Position numbers and translations under genes: made by a program. From Pseudomonadales bacterium (GTDB lineage: Bacteria > Pseudomonadota > Gammaproteobacteria > Pseudomonadales > Pseudohongiellaceae): a stretch of DNA of 64,000 bases. The DNA lies in the NCBI GenBank assembly GCA_012103535.1, contig WLWQ01000001.1, forward strand, positions 1 through 64,000, given 5' to 3'. Of this stretch, positions 14,860-23,972 are shown piece after piece. A model generated the notes under the pieces. It was not told the DNA's origin and did not search any database. It saw only the letters and a program-made list of their open reading frames with translations. Positions within the stretch are counted from its first letter, which is position 1; each line of letters opens with the position of its first letter.

Positions 14860-15843
14860 ATGGACTGGCGGGATGAGGAGCTAACAAGCGAACTGGAGAT
14901 GGAGCCAGCCGTTGCCCTTGGTGACGTGCTGGACGAGTCGCTTGCATCAATTGCTGCAGAAAACGATTCGCCCTCGCTGGGCGAATGGGCAGCATTGGCT
15001 CCGACTAGCGAAGTCGAGGATAAGGCCGATACTACTGGGCCTTCCAGGGAAAACGGATTACTAGGCCTGGCGTTAGTGATCAGTCTGATCGTGCACGTCT
15101 CATTGTTAGCGCTGGCACTGAATGCACGCTTTGCAATCGAACCAAATCTCACCCCAGACTTCGTTGAAATTCAATTAATACCTTCCAATCCATTACTGGT
15201 TGAAGAAACCGCACCAGAGATTGTGGAAGAACCAGTCGAAGCGCCGGAAACAGTTGAAGAGCTAGTAGAAGAAATTTCAACCGAGATCGCCGAAGTTGCA
15301 GAAATAGAACCGCTTGAAACTAATGAGCCGCTGCCAGCAGAAGAGCAAATCGAAGTTCCCGAAGTCTTTGTTCCTTCTATAGTGAGTGTTCGAGATACCA
15401 TTGATGCGATTGAGGCAGATGCAACTTCCAGACTCTGGGCCTATGACTGTGATGCTATTGAAGAAGAATCAGACTTACGTACCTGCAATCCTACCGACCG
15501 ACGTAATTACGAGGTAGTTGAGAGGAATACGACTTACGAAGCTCTTAATCCAGTGCGAGAATTATCACGCGGTGTTCGTACCTTAGGTACTGTAACTACA
15601 AATTCGCCTGAGCTCGCGGCGCGCCTACTATCATCTGATTTACCTGATGGACTGAGTGTTTACGTGATGGAGCAAGTTGAAGCTGGCATCACTCACAATA
15701 CGAATTCAGGCAATAGGGTTCTCGAAAACATGGATATCATGACGGAGAATGAGGTGGAAGCGCAGATAAGATACATTATGAATGATCCCTGGGTGAAAAA
15801 TCAGGAGAAAGTTTTACGCCAGCGAAACGTCCACGCCCAATAG
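14860..15843 (+). CDS. single-pass envelope protein with TonB-like layout, unknown function
   Basis: The 327-residue protein has an acidic cytoplasmic N-terminus (1-65), one membrane helix (about 66-90, LLGLALVISLIVHVSLLALA) and a Glu/Pro/Val-rich periplasmic linker (about 105-170) like the spacer of TonB or TolA. The C-terminal region (about 185-327) is globular with two cysteines. I cannot match it to a TonB C-terminal domain. It is followed by a DsbA-like gene and a small exported protein on the same strand with short gaps, so a shared envelope role is possible but unproven. Confidence 0.5.
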   Translation: MDWRDEELTSELEMEPAVALGDVLDESLASIAAENDSPSLGEWAALAPTSEVEDKADTTGPSRENGLLGLALVISLIVHVSLLALALNARFAIEPNLTPDFVEIQLIPSNPLLVEETAPEIVEEPVEAPETVEELVEEISTEIAEVAEIEPLETNEPLPAEEQIEVPEVFVPSIVSVRDTIDAIEADATSRLWAYDCDAIEEESDLRTCNPTDRRNYEVVERNTTYEALNPVRELSRGVRTLGTVTTNSPELAARLLSSDLPDGLSVYVMEQVEAGITHNTNSGNRVLENMDIMTENEVEAQIRYIMNDPWVKNQEKVLRQRNVHAQ

Positions 15844-15907
15844 AATTAGTTTTCTCGGTTAGTTAGTTTTGTTTTTCAATTATTTTTCTCCTTAAAGGAA
15901 GTGCACT

Positions 15908-16534
15908 ATGAGACACCTTGCAACTGCATTAGTAATGTTAGTGTCAATGATAATGACAGGGGCCGCAGCTGCCCAAATTTCACGTTACGTAGAAGGCACA
16001 CACTATTTTGAAGTAGACACTCCGGTAAGGACGGCAGACAGTTCTCGCATCGAGGTCATCGAACTTTTCTGGTATGGATGCCTGAGTTGTTATGTCTTCG
16101 AACCATTGATAAGTAGTTGGGAATCGAATCAGGCCGGTGACGTTGATCATAAAAGACTGCCGGCTGTAGGTAATTCTATAACCACGATTCACGCGCAGGC
16201 GTTCTATGCTGCCCAGGCATTGGATGCGTTAGATGCGGTGCACAATCCTTTTTTTGATGAGATACACCAGAATCGAAATCAGCTTAACAGCGAAGTACTG
16301 ATCAGAGAATTTTTTGAATCCTGTGGAATCTCGGAACAAGATTTTGACCGCGTATTTAATTCATTTTCGGTCCGAACCCGTGTGAATCAGGCGGCTAGCC
16401 TTATTAGAGATTATGGAGTAGGGCAGACACCGACAATGTACGTGAATGGTAAATACGTGGTGACGCTAGCCGTAGGCAGTTATCAGGAAATGTTAAACGT
16501 GGTTGATTATCTCGTTGATTTGGAAAGGGGATAG
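15908..16534 (+). CDS. DsbA-like thioredoxin-fold protein with CLSC active site
   Basis: The 208-residue product has a signal peptide (to about residue 23, AAAAQ), then E-L-F-W-Y-G-C-L-S-C at about residues 51-60 where DsbA has F-x-C-P-H-C, and a cis-proline loop Q-T-P-T-M-Y-V-N-G-K-Y near residue 180. This is the DsbA fold with a helical insertion. DsbA oxidises cysteines in the periplasm; the CLSC dipeptide differs from the usual CPHC and would alter redox potential. A good AAGGAAG site precedes the ATG. It may act on the cysteine-bearing protein encoded just upstream. Confidence 0.85.
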   Translation: MRHLATALVMLVSMIMTGAAAAQISRYVEGTHYFEVDTPVRTADSSRIEVIELFWYGCLSCYVFEPLISSWESNQAGDVDHKRLPAVGNSITTIHAQAFYAAQALDALDAVHNPFFDEIHQNRNQLNSEVLIREFFESCGISEQDFDRVFNSFSVRTRVNQAASLIRDYGVGQTPTMYVNGKYVVTLAVGSYQEMLNVVDYLVDLERG

Positions 16535-16536
16535 AT

Positions 16537-16896
16537 ATGTTAGGAAGAATAGTTTTGATTTTAACCCTGGTAGCCGGTTTAACTTTTTGTGCTTCGGCGC
16601 AAACTCCAAGTTTAGCTGGGCAATGGGCGGGAACATTGAATCTTGGAGGCGGTCAGTTGCGTCTCGTATTCCATATTGAGGAATCTGATGATGGAATATC
16701 TGTGCAAATTGAGAGTGTAGATCAAGGCAATCAGATGATCCCAACTGATGTCGTTGTTGACGGGAATACCCTTACTTTTTCAGTAGAACAACTTGATGTT
16801 GAGTACACCGCAACAGTGGATGGCAATCAAATGGTGGGATCCTTTGTACAATTTGGTAACACAGATCCAGACTTTACGATAGTCAGAGAGAACTAA
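16537..16896 (+). CDS. small exported beta-rich protein resembling a hydrolase-associated domain
   Basis: The 119-residue product has a signal peptide (MLGRIVLILTLVAGLTFCASA) and a beta-rich body with G-Q-W-A-G-T-L-N-L-G and E-S-V-D-Q-G-N-Q-M-I-P-T-D. These resemble the N-terminal domain that precedes alpha/beta-hydrolases of the S9-like group, where G-x-W-x-G-x-L and D-S-x-D-Q-G-x-x-x-I-P are typical. Here the hydrolase part is absent. It follows the DsbA-like gene by 2 bases, so the two are co-transcribed. Function unknown. Confidence 0.55.
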   Translation: MLGRIVLILTLVAGLTFCASAQTPSLAGQWAGTLNLGGGQLRLVFHIEESDDGISVQIESVDQGNQMIPTDVVVDGNTLTFSVEQLDVEYTATVDGNQMVGSFVQFGNTDPDFTIVREN

Positions 16897-16909
16897 GACT
16901 TAGAGCGTC

Positions 16910-17296
16910 GTGACTGCAAAACTGTTAAGTAGCGCTCCGGTTCTATTAGTTAAAGATGTAGTTGAGTCTGCAAACTACTACCGTGACAAAGTAGGCTTTG
17001 CCTATGAAGAGTTTTACGGTGATCCCTCAGCCTTTGTCATTTTGCATCGCGATGGACTGTGCTTGATGCTTAGACAGGTGGAAGATGAGGAGCATGTCGT
17101 TCCAAACTATCAGGTAGTAGAAAACTTATGGGACGTTTACTTCTGGGTTGATGATTCGGAGGCGATGTTTGCAGATTTAAAAAATCGCGGCGCCATTATT
17201 GACTATGAGCTCTGTGATCAACCTTATGGTAACAGGGAGTTCGGCATCCAGGATCTGGATGGTCATGATATCGGTTTCGGTCAGGATAAAGAGTGA
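16910..17296 (+). CDS. VOC family (bleomycin-resistance/glyoxalase-like) protein
   Basis: The 128-residue product has the VOC layout: P-V-L-L-V-K-D-V-V-E-S-A-N-Y-Y-R-D-K-V-G-F at the start, D-V-Y-F-W-V-D-D in the middle and Y-G-N-R-E-F-G-I-Q-D-L-D-G-H-D-I-G-F at the end. The start codon is GTG. It follows the preceding exported protein by 13 bases but lacks a signal peptide. Substrate unknown. A second, distant VOC gene lies at 12118. Confidence 0.82.
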   Translation: MTAKLLSSAPVLLVKDVVESANYYRDKVGFAYEEFYGDPSAFVILHRDGLCLMLRQVEDEEHVVPNYQVVENLWDVYFWVDDSEAMFADLKNRGAIIDYELCDQPYGNREFGIQDLDGHDIGFGQDKE

Positions 17297-17355
17297 TTGT
17301 GGTTTTAGTCATTCTTGAGTAAGTTTTAGCTCAATCGTTTCTGAAAGGTGCGGGT

Positions 17356-17829
17356 ATGGAAGCTATTCCTCGCAGTATCTTTTCCCGGGATTTCGAGATC
17401 CTGGAAAATTCAAAAAAAATCGCAGATATCGATATGTCAGCATGGCGTGAGCGTGCCGAAGTGCTGATTGATAACACGACCTACAACATCAAAAAGGAAG
17501 GATTTCTAAATCCTACATTTAGCCTGGTGCATAACGGTAAAACCCTGGTCACAGCATCTAGAGAGATGATGTTGCGTCGACAGTTTGTGATAGATATTGC
17601 AGGCGCTCGCTACTACTTGAAGAATAAAAACTGGTTGGCCCGGGCGATGATCTTGACGAACGATATAAGTAGGGTCGGTTTAATCAAGCCACGAAATTTT
17701 TTTGGACGCGGTGCGAAAGTTGATTTGCCAGGGGAAATAGAATTACCGGTGCAGGTATTCATTGTTTGGTTGGTTCTTCTCTTATGGAAGCGTGATTCAA
17801 ATGCGGCAGCATCCGGTAGCGGTAATTAA
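17356..17829 (+). CDS. hypothetical protein, possible tubby/LURP-one-like fold
   Basis: The 157-residue protein alternates short beta-strands with charged turns and ends with a hydrophobic stretch (about residues 127-143, VQVFIVWLVLLLW). The order of strands (a ligand-like start, a Y-x-I-K-K-E-G middle, an F-x-L-V-H-N-G-K block) recalls LURP-one-related proteins, but I have no firm match. It stands 60 bases after the VOC gene. Function unknown. Confidence 0.45.
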   Translation: MEAIPRSIFSRDFEILENSKKIADIDMSAWRERAEVLIDNTTYNIKKEGFLNPTFSLVHNGKTLVTASREMMLRRQFVIDIAGARYYLKNKNWLARAMILTNDISRVGLIKPRNFFGRGAKVDLPGEIELPVQVFIVWLVLLLWKRDSNAAASGSGN

Positions 17830-17870
17830 CCATTGCAAGCAACTGCTGGACGGAAAAGAAAAAAACTGTA

Positions 17871-17917
17871 GTACTTTGGAAAAGGGTCGCTATATAATGC
17901 GCGCACTTCCAAAGTAC
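17871..17917 (+). promoter_or_regulatory. TATAAT box framed by an 11-bp inverted repeat
   Basis: GTACTTTGGAA (17871-17881) and its exact complement TTCCAAAGTAC (17907-17917) flank TATAAT (17893-17898). No good -35 is visible, which suits a promoter needing an activator, or a repressor clamping both sides. It would drive a long leader before the MATE gene. The rest of 17830-18219 holds the hairpins listed next and no gene. Confidence 0.5.
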
Positions 17918-17985
17918 AAAATTATTATTGAGGAATTAAGCCGATGGATAATGTAACCAAATCATTTGGAGACATGGCCTGATTG

Positions 17986-18117
17986 TTAGCGCATTGCGCT
18001 AATCCGTACTTCCAGTAAATCTTTCTCTCTTTCAAAGAGTTAGCCTTTCACTTCTAGTACAACTGTCAATCTCTACTGCGTTCGTACGCAGACAGTTAAG
18101 CTCCATCTCAGGAGCGC
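17986..18117 (+). promoter_or_regulatory. structured leader upstream of the MATE gene
   Basis: Several hairpins follow in a row: TTAGCGC-ATT-GCGCTAA (17986-18002), CTCTTTC-AAAGAG, a two-level stem AACTGT...CTGCGT-TCGT-ACGCAG-ACAGTT (18061-18097), and GCTCC-ATCTCA-GGAGC. They lie in a non-coding stretch of about 300 bases between a candidate promoter and the exporter. I cannot match it to a known riboswitch class. Confidence 0.4.
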
Positions 18118-18219
18118 AAGTAACCAGGTCAGCAAATCTCCACGTAGTTCACAGCGATGCACCGTTGTGCCTTATGGATATGGATGTTTCTCGGAAACTC
18201 CGCAATTTGGATTTTTGAA

Positions 18220-19629
18220 ATGACAGCAGCAATTAGAAAATTAAAAAACGGATGGCAGCTCTTTAAGCAAGCGCTGGCAGGCGATTCGGAAATTAATTAC
18301 ACCGAAGGTTCGGTCGCGCGCGTAACAATACTTCTGGCGATTCCGATGATTTTGGAAATGGCGATGGAATCCGTGTTCGCCATCGTCGATATCTTCTTCG
18401 TTGCCGGAATAGGTACCGAAGCGGTAGCAGTAGTTGGCTTGACTGAAGCGGTGATTACGCTGCTCTATGCGATCGCCATTGGCTTAAGCATGGGGGCAAC
18501 CGCCATGGTTGCTCGGCGTATTGGCGAAGATGATCGTGAGGGTGCTTCGATTGCGGCGGGTCAGGTGATCTGGCTCGGTGCGTTTGTATCCATTGCGGTT
18601 GGTCTGATTGGTATTTTCTTTGCGCGGGATATTTTGCAATTCATGGGCGCGGAAGAAAGCGTGATTGAAACCGGTGAAACTTACACCCGTCTCATGTTTG
18701 GTGCCTGTTTCAGTATCGTCTTTCTATTCCTGGTAAACGCGATTTTCCGCGGAGCTGGCGACGCTACCATTGCGATGCGCGCACTATGGCTTGCCAATGG
18801 CATTAACATCGTTCTGGATCCTTGTTTTATCTATGGCATAGGACCCTTTCCGGAAATGGGCGTTACTGGTGCTGCGGTTGCAACCAATATTGGTAGAACC
18901 GTTGGTGTCATTTACGGGCTTTACCATCTCCTGGGTGGTAAAGGGAGATTGCAATTACATTTGAAAGATATGGGCCTGCGATTCGACATCGTCACGTCGC
19001 TGGTTCGCATATCCACCGGTGGTATAGCGCAATTTCTGGTAGCCACAGCCAGCTGGGTATTTCTGATGTCAATCGTCTCTAGTTTCGGTAGTGGGCCTGT
19101 TGCCGGCTACACCATCGCCGTGAGAATCGTGATGTTTACGATTTTGCCGGCCTGGGGATTGAGCAATGCCGCAGCAACTTTAGTCGGACAGAACCTGGGG
19201 GCGGGTTTTCCGGATCGAGCGGAAATTACGACCTGGCAGATAGCCAAATACAACGCGGGGTATATGGCGCTCGTCGCCGTTGCCTTAATAATTTGGGCTC
19301 AGCCTATTGCGATTCTGTTTTCCCAGGAAGCCGACGTTGTGCCCTATGCGGTGCAAAGCATTCGGATTTTTGCCTATGGCTTGATCGTATGGGGTTACGG
19401 CATGGCTATTATTCAGGCGTTTAATGGGGCGGGGGATACCATGACTCCCACTTACATTAATATTTTCTGTTTCTGGATCGTGCAGGTACCGCTGGCCTAC
19501 GGTTTGGCGCTGGGGCTAGGGCTTGGACCGCAAGGCGTGTTCTGGGCCGTGTTTGTTTCGGATTGTCTCACTGGTATAGTAGGCGTCCCTTTATTTATGC
19601 GTGGCAAATGGAAGCTGCGCGAAGTTTGA
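18220..19629 (+). CDS. MATE family multidrug/metabolite exporter
   Basis: The product (469 residues from the ATG at 18220) has about twelve hydrophobic helices in two similar halves, with MATE hallmarks: I-P-M-I-L-E-M-A-M-E-S near the start, D-I-F-F-V in helix 1 and G-A-G-D-A/T in each half (FRGAGDAT, FNGAGDTM). MATE proteins expel cationic compounds using Na+ or H+ gradients. A frame from 18157 would add 21 residues but lacks a ribosome site; the 18220 start is itself weak (only GAAA nearby). The long structured leader suggests control at the RNA level. Confidence 0.88.
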   Translation: MTAAIRKLKNGWQLFKQALAGDSEINYTEGSVARVTILLAIPMILEMAMESVFAIVDIFFVAGIGTEAVAVVGLTEAVITLLYAIAIGLSMGATAMVARRIGEDDREGASIAAGQVIWLGAFVSIAVGLIGIFFARDILQFMGAEESVIETGETYTRLMFGACFSIVFLFLVNAIFRGAGDATIAMRALWLANGINIVLDPCFIYGIGPFPEMGVTGAAVATNIGRTVGVIYGLYHLLGGKGRLQLHLKDMGLRFDIVTSLVRISTGGIAQFLVATASWVFLMSIVSSFGSGPVAGYTIAVRIVMFTILPAWGLSNAAATLVGQNLGAGFPDRAEITTWQIAKYNAGYMALVAVALIIWAQPIAILFSQEADVVPYAVQSIRIFAYGLIVWGYGMAIIQAFNGAGDTMTPTYINIFCFWIVQVPLAYGLALGLGLGPQGVFWAVFVSDCLTGIVGVPLFMRGKWKLREV

Positions 19630-19655
19630 AGGGTGCGAATTTAGAATATCAAGGA

Positions 19656-19776
19656 AGCACATGGATGTGCTGACATTTGCAAAGCAAATGCGAGTGACTT
19701 AGGCACAAGGAAAATCGAATTTTTCGCCAGTGACTAAGTTACGACTCAGACAAAGTACAAGGATGTACTTTGTCTG
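19656..19776 (+). repeat. cluster of intergenic hairpins with A(A/T)GGAT loops
   Basis: Between the MATE gene and xdhC there are three clear stems: AGCAC-ATGGAT-GTGCT (19656-19671), CATTTGC-AAA-GCAAATG (19674-19690), and a 12-bp stem CAGACAAAGTAC with loop AAGGAT (19747-19776). The first and third share the A-W-G-G-A-T loop, which suggests one repeat family. No T-run follows, so they are not ordinary terminators. Confidence 0.55.
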
Positions 19777-19789
19777 AAGGAAAAATAGA

Positions 19790-20767
19790 ATGCTATCTAG
19801 TCAGCAACAGATAATTAGTTTTGTTAACGATCGTTTACTGAGTCAGACGGCCGTCTGGCTCTGTACGATATTGAAGACCTGGGGATCATCGCCGCGGCCA
19901 ATCGGCGCGATGATGGCCTGTACCATGGAAGGTGAGTTAATCGGTTCGATCTCTGGCGGTTGTATCGAAGAGGATTTTCTAGAACAACTGCGTGATGGCA
20001 GCTTAAAAGCGCAATTCGATGCCGAGGGTAGACCCTTCATGGTGAAGTACGGTGAAACCGAAGCCGAACAGGCGCGGTTGAAGCTGCCCTGTGGCGGTCA
20101 ATTACATGTGCTGTTGGAATATATAGAACCGAGCGATTCCAATAACGCGGTATTCGCTCATCTAACTTCTGCGTTGGAAAATCACACCAAGATAAGTCGA
20201 ATTCTAAATCTCGAGACTGGAGAAATTTCTGCCGACGATCACAGTGGCGAAGACGCTGTAGTCATGGAAGAGAATAAGATGATTCATTCCCTCAGCCCCA
20301 TGTATCGATTGTTATTGTTGGGCGCAGGTGATGTGGCAAAATTTGTGGCAGAGATGGCGCTTGCTCTTGAGTACGATGTAACGCTCTGCGATCCACGGCC
20401 TAAATATTTAGACAATTGGCTTGTGGAGGGAGTCGATACTACTTCACGTTTGCCTGACGATGTTGTGCGAGAACGTTTTAGCAATCCCTATAGCGGAATT
20501 ATAGCGCTAGCGCATGACCCAAGAGTGGATGATATGGCGTTGATGGAAGCATTAAAGACTGATGCTTTTTATGTGGGTGCGATGGGATCAGAGAGAACAT
20601 CCGCGGCTCGCAGAGAGCGCTTACCGGAGCTTGGCATAACGAAAGATGAGATCGATATTTTGCATGCGCCGATTGGATTTCAGATTGAATCGAAAACACC
20701 TGCGGAGATTGCCATATCAATCATGGCGGAGGTGACTGCGGTAAGGCACAAAGTTTCCTTAAGCTAA
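19790..20767 (+). CDS. xdhC: XdhC/CoxI family molybdenum-cofactor maturation protein
   Basis: The 325-residue protein has the N-terminal XdhC_CoxI domain (K-T-W-G-S-S-P-R-P-I-G-A-M-M, then G-S-I-S-G-G-C-I-E-E-D-F) and a C-terminal Rossmann domain (L-L-L-L-G-A-G-D-V-A-K-F, later Y-V-G-A-M-G-S-E-R-T). XdhC inserts or sulfurates the molybdenum cofactor of xanthine dehydrogenase-type enzymes. No such enzyme is in this window. A MocA-like cytidylyltransferase, its usual partner, is at 42813. Confidence 0.88.
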   Translation: MLSSQQQIISFVNDRLLSQTAVWLCTILKTWGSSPRPIGAMMACTMEGELIGSISGGCIEEDFLEQLRDGSLKAQFDAEGRPFMVKYGETEAEQARLKLPCGGQLHVLLEYIEPSDSNNAVFAHLTSALENHTKISRILNLETGEISADDHSGEDAVVMEENKMIHSLSPMYRLLLLGAGDVAKFVAEMALALEYDVTLCDPRPKYLDNWLVEGVDTTSRLPDDVVRERFSNPYSGIIALAHDPRVDDMALMEALKTDAFYVGAMGSERTSAARRERLPELGITKDEIDILHAPIGFQIESKTPAEIAISIMAEVTAVRHKVSLS

Positions 20768-20793
20768 TCTTATACTCCTGCACTCCCCAATTT

Positions 20794-21813
20794 TTACTGC
20801 TGAATTTCCAGTTCAATCCCTTCTGCTTCCATCGCTTCCAATCGTCGCGCGCCTGCAAGAATACCAATCATGCCGTAGTTTCCTTCGTGGCAGGCGTATT
20901 CATAAACTGGCTCATCCATACGTGAAAGAGGGTATTCCCCCGACCACTGTGCGGTATAGACAGTGGGGTCATCGACGGTAAAACCGTAAACGATCTTGTT
21001 ATCGCCAGTGCGGCGAAAGGTTTCGATGACGGTTAGATTTTCAGTGGGTGCACCTTGATAAGAGTGCCAGGGATTGTAGTTTTTGGTTTCTACAATCAGG
21101 GTGTCGCCATCCCAGCGACCGATGGAATCGCCCATCCATTTCTGATGGGAATCTGAAGCAGGACTGCGATCGTTGGTGATTCTAATAATGCGTGCATCGT
21201 GCACCATTTCCACAATGATGGTGACGTAGCCAGGCGCTTGCACGATTTGTATGTGGCTGTTGTACATTACCGGTGACATAACCGGACCGGAGCTATTACC
21301 GAAAGCCACCAGACATCTTTCGCCGAGCCCGCGACCTTCTGGACCATCGCTACGATTGGGCCGATTTGCCCGCAATTCTGCAATGCGTTCTCTGAAGCCT
21401 GCGACTCTTTCCGGGATGCGACCGTTCGGTGGATCGATGATGGCGGATGTGCGGAATTCTCCGTTAATCGTAGGAAGAAACATGCCACGGTCGGTCCAGA
21501 ATAAATCGTAGTTACCGACGGAGGGTAAGGCCTCCAACTCTGGAGCAGGTCGATTCGGATCGATCGGTTTATTGTCATCTTCGACGCGCTGCTGTGCGGC
21601 CTGTTCTAGTTGCAAGGCTTCTTCTTCGCTATAGGCGCGTTTGTTGCCTAACTCTTGCGGCCGCTGAAATGGCATGACGGTGTTGTTGCGCCAGGTCCCT
21701 TGAAAATCGGGAACTCCCCATTCGGTTTTCGGTCCTGAAAAGTCCTGGGCGAGGCTGTTGCCAGAAATTGCCAGGGTAAGGGCCGCTGCGAGTGCCGAAA
21801 GTTGAATTTTCAT
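20794..21813 (-). CDS. exported protein of an uncharacterised family
   Basis: The 339-residue product has a signal peptide (cut near ISGNSLAQ, residue 23), then W-G-V-P-D-F-Q-G-T-W, a C-L-V-A-F-G-N-S-S-G-P stretch, and G-R-W-D-G-D-T-L-I-V-E-T-K-N-Y-N-P followed by V-I-E-T-F-R-R. This layout belongs to a periplasmic family common in some gammaproteobacteria and acidobacteria, often near DUF6152 genes; the role is unknown. The sequence looks full-length, with no frame damage. It converges with xdhC across a 26-base gap. Confidence 0.65.
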   Translation of the reverse strand: MKIQLSALAAALTLAISGNSLAQDFSGPKTEWGVPDFQGTWRNNTVMPFQRPQELGNKRAYSEEEALQLEQAAQQRVEDDNKPIDPNRPAPELEALPSVGNYDLFWTDRGMFLPTINGEFRTSAIIDPPNGRIPERVAGFRERIAELRANRPNRSDGPEGRGLGERCLVAFGNSSGPVMSPVMYNSHIQIVQAPGYVTIIVEMVHDARIIRITNDRSPASDSHQKWMGDSIGRWDGDTLIVETKNYNPWHSYQGAPTENLTVIETFRRTGDNKIVYGFTVDDPTVYTAQWSGEYPLSRMDEPVYEYACHEGNYGMIGILAGARRLEAMEAEGIELEIQQ

Positions 21814-21959
21814 GCCTAGTCTCCGCTAAGTCTGAACTAAGTTGTTCTAATTATTAATATTATTCAAAAATGAAGCGCGCTATTTTACGGAAGATCAGGA
21901 CCGATAAGTACCTCGAACTGGTCACTATTTGTGACAGCGATATCTGCGACCGGGCACAA

Positions 21960-21987
21960 AAAACCCCGCTGGAAAAAGCGGGGTTTT
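21960..21987 (-). terminator. rho-independent terminator, usable on both strands
   Basis: The stem AAAACCCCGCT / AGCGGGGTTTT (21960-21970, 21977-21987) has a 6-base loop and A/T tracts on both sides. It lies between the exported protein genes 20794-21813 and 22010-22396 and would end transcription from 22010-22396. Confidence 0.9.
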
Positions 21988-22009
21988 AGGATTCAGATTT
22001 AGCTAACGA

Positions 22010-22396
22010 CTATGGAAATAGTGCGGCCAATCTGCTTTTTGCATCGTCACTGGCTACATGATTGAGACTGGCAATAATCCCAGCTAGTTCTTTTGCAGAA
22101 TCCGGCGCATTAGCATTGGCCTGAATAGCTGCCATTGCATCTTTGCCTTCAGCGCTAGCTGAGTGGCTGATGTTAGCAACGGTATTAGCCATATTTCTTA
22201 GGCCTTCCGGTAGATTCGAATTGCCTTCGATTTCCGCAAGTGAGGCTTTGTCTGAATCTGATGGAAAGTGATTCAGGGAAGCAACAATGTCAGCAATTGT
22301 TTTCATTGCGGCGCCCGGTTCCTGAGCCATGGCAGCCTGTGAAAACAGTCCTCCGAGCATAAGGACAATAAGGCTTCTTGTTATAGTTTTAAGCAT
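22010..22396 (-). CDS. small exported protein built of three similar repeats
   Basis: The 128-residue product has a signal peptide (cut after AAMAQ) and a mature part of three helical repeats of about 33 residues. Each has the pattern A-x-I-V-A-S-L-N-H-x-x-S-D then K-x-x-L-A: IADIVASLNHFPSDSDK, MANTVANISHSASAEGK and LAGIIASLNHVASDDAK. It has no cysteines. I recognise no family. It is monocistronic with its own terminator, a sign of regulated or abundant expression. Confidence 0.6.
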   Translation of the reverse strand: MLKTITRSLIVLMLGGLFSQAAMAQEPGAAMKTIADIVASLNHFPSDSDKASLAEIEGNSNLPEGLRNMANTVANISHSASAEGKDAMAAIQANANAPDSAKELAGIIASLNHVASDDAKSRLAALFP

Positions 22397-22514
22397 GGTG
22401 CGTTCCTCATAGGAGCATAATTTTGGTCAAGCTTTCCGAGTGTATCCTATAAGTCTTGCATTAAGTAGTTCATGCCGTGATTTTTGAAATTGTTAAGCCG
22501 ACACATCGTAGTGC

Positions 22515-23951
22515 TTAGATTTCAGCGTAACGTGGCCAGGGTTGAGCTTGTTCGAGCTGACTTGCCAGTTGCAACAATTGTAGATCGGAGCCCCAGGCAC
22601 CGGTGAACATTACCCCTATAGGCAAACCTGCGTCGGTGCGATGCAGTGGCACAGACATACTGGGTTGGCCAGTTCCGTTATACAAGGCAGTGAACCCGCT
22701 GTATTGACGAAAGCGCCGGGTGTATTCCTTCATGTCGTCGCTGTTCATGTTCAGCCATCCTATCTCTGCAGGTGATTTAGCTAATACAGGAGAAAGAATG
22801 ACATCGAATGAATTGTGAAACTCCCGCATTGCTAATTCCGCTTCAAAAATAACGTCTCTTGCGGCAAGAAAATCGGCGGCTTTAACTTCGCTGCCGAGCT
22901 CGGCAACAATTTTAGTAGATCGTTCCAGATCAGCATCTTGTAGATCTATTCCCAGTTGTTCGACTCTGGTAATCACGCGCTGATAGACATGGGTATTAAT
23001 TAACTTTGCCATAGCGGAAACAACTGGTCGGTAGTCGACTGGGTGCACAATCGCTTCAACATGATGGCCCAGTGATTCACAAAGTGCTGCTGCATTGTTA
23101 ACACCATCGATACAAGCCTGGTCGATAGATTGATCGAGAGGGTGGTTGAGTTGAATGCCAATTTTTAATCGGGTGGGTTCAGCATTATGTGAATCAAGAA
23201 ACGATGTCGGTGCATCAGGTAATGGAAATACATATAGCTTGCTAAGTTTTATAATATCCAGAAAGGCTGCGCTATCGCGTACGGTTTGACTGACGACATG
23301 ACCGGCGCTCATGCCACTCCAGCTATCAGCCAGCTTACTTTCTATTGCCGTTAAACCACGACTCGGTTTCAATCCGAATAAGCCACAGCAAGCCGCCGGG
23401 ATGCGAATCGAACCACCGCCATCGGTTGCATGGGCCGCCGGGGAGATGCCTGCAGCAACTGCCGCTGCCGCGCCACCGCTGGAACCGCCGGTCGAGTGAT
23501 CGATATTCCAGGGATTTCTGGTGATACCGTTAGCCTTTGGCTCGGTGGTTAAGGTGAGTCCAAATTCTGGGGTATTGGTGAGGCCAAAAACATTGAGCCC
23601 GGCATCCAGATATTTTTGCACGATCTGCGAAGATCGATCTGCAATCGTTCCTTTGAACAAGTTACTGCCGAAGGTAGCAGGTAGCCCTTTTACGGTGCTG
23701 AGGTCTTTAATGAGAAAAGGAAATCCAGCGACTTTACCTTGTTGCAGTAATTCTGGATTTGCATCGAAATTTTTTGCGGCATCAAGGGCAGCGTCATAGT
23801 TTGGGGTAACAATGGAGTTTATCGTGGCTTCGACTGCCTCGGCACGATTAATGGCACATTCAGTAATTTCTGCGGCGGTAAAATCTCCGGCGCGAACACC
23901 GGAAGACAGCGTTACCGCATCGACGCCGAGATAGTCGGATTGATTCAGCAT
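22515..23951 (-). CDS. amidase signature family enzyme
   Basis: The 478-residue protein has the amidase Ser-cisSer-Lys set: lysine in F-P-F-L-I-K-D-L (about residue 83), the [14 protein letters not shown] loop (about 157-170) and the [10 protein letters not shown] nucleophile segment. The family hydrolyses amides or acts as GatA; the lack of gatB/gatC and the C-terminal sequence point to a free-standing amidase of unknown substrate. It lies 21 bases downstream of pilU on the same strand. Confidence 0.9.
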   Translation of the reverse strand: MLNQSDYLGVDAVTLSSGVRAGDFTAAEITECAINRAEAVEATINSIVTPNYDAALDAAKNFDANPELLQQGKVAGFPFLIKDLSTVKGLPATFGSNLFKGTIADRSSQIVQKYLDAGLNVFGLTNTPEFGLTLTTEPKANGITRNPWNIDHSTGGSSGGAAAAVAAGISPAAHATDGGGSIRIPAACCGLFGLKPSRGLTAIESKLADSWSGMSAGHVVSQTVRDSAAFLDIIKLSKLYVFPLPDAPTSFLDSHNAEPTRLKIGIQLNHPLDQSIDQACIDGVNNAAALCESLGHHVEAIVHPVDYRPVVSAMAKLINTHVYQRVITRVEQLGIDLQDADLERSTKIVAELGSEVKAADFLAARDVIFEAELAMREFHNSFDVILSPVLAKSPAEIGWLNMNSDDMKEYTRRFRQYSGFTALYNGTGQPSMSVPLHRTDAGLPIGVMFTGAWGSDLQLLQLASQLEQAQPWPRYAEI

Positions 23952-23972
23952 AAAGTATAGAAGTCCAAATAA

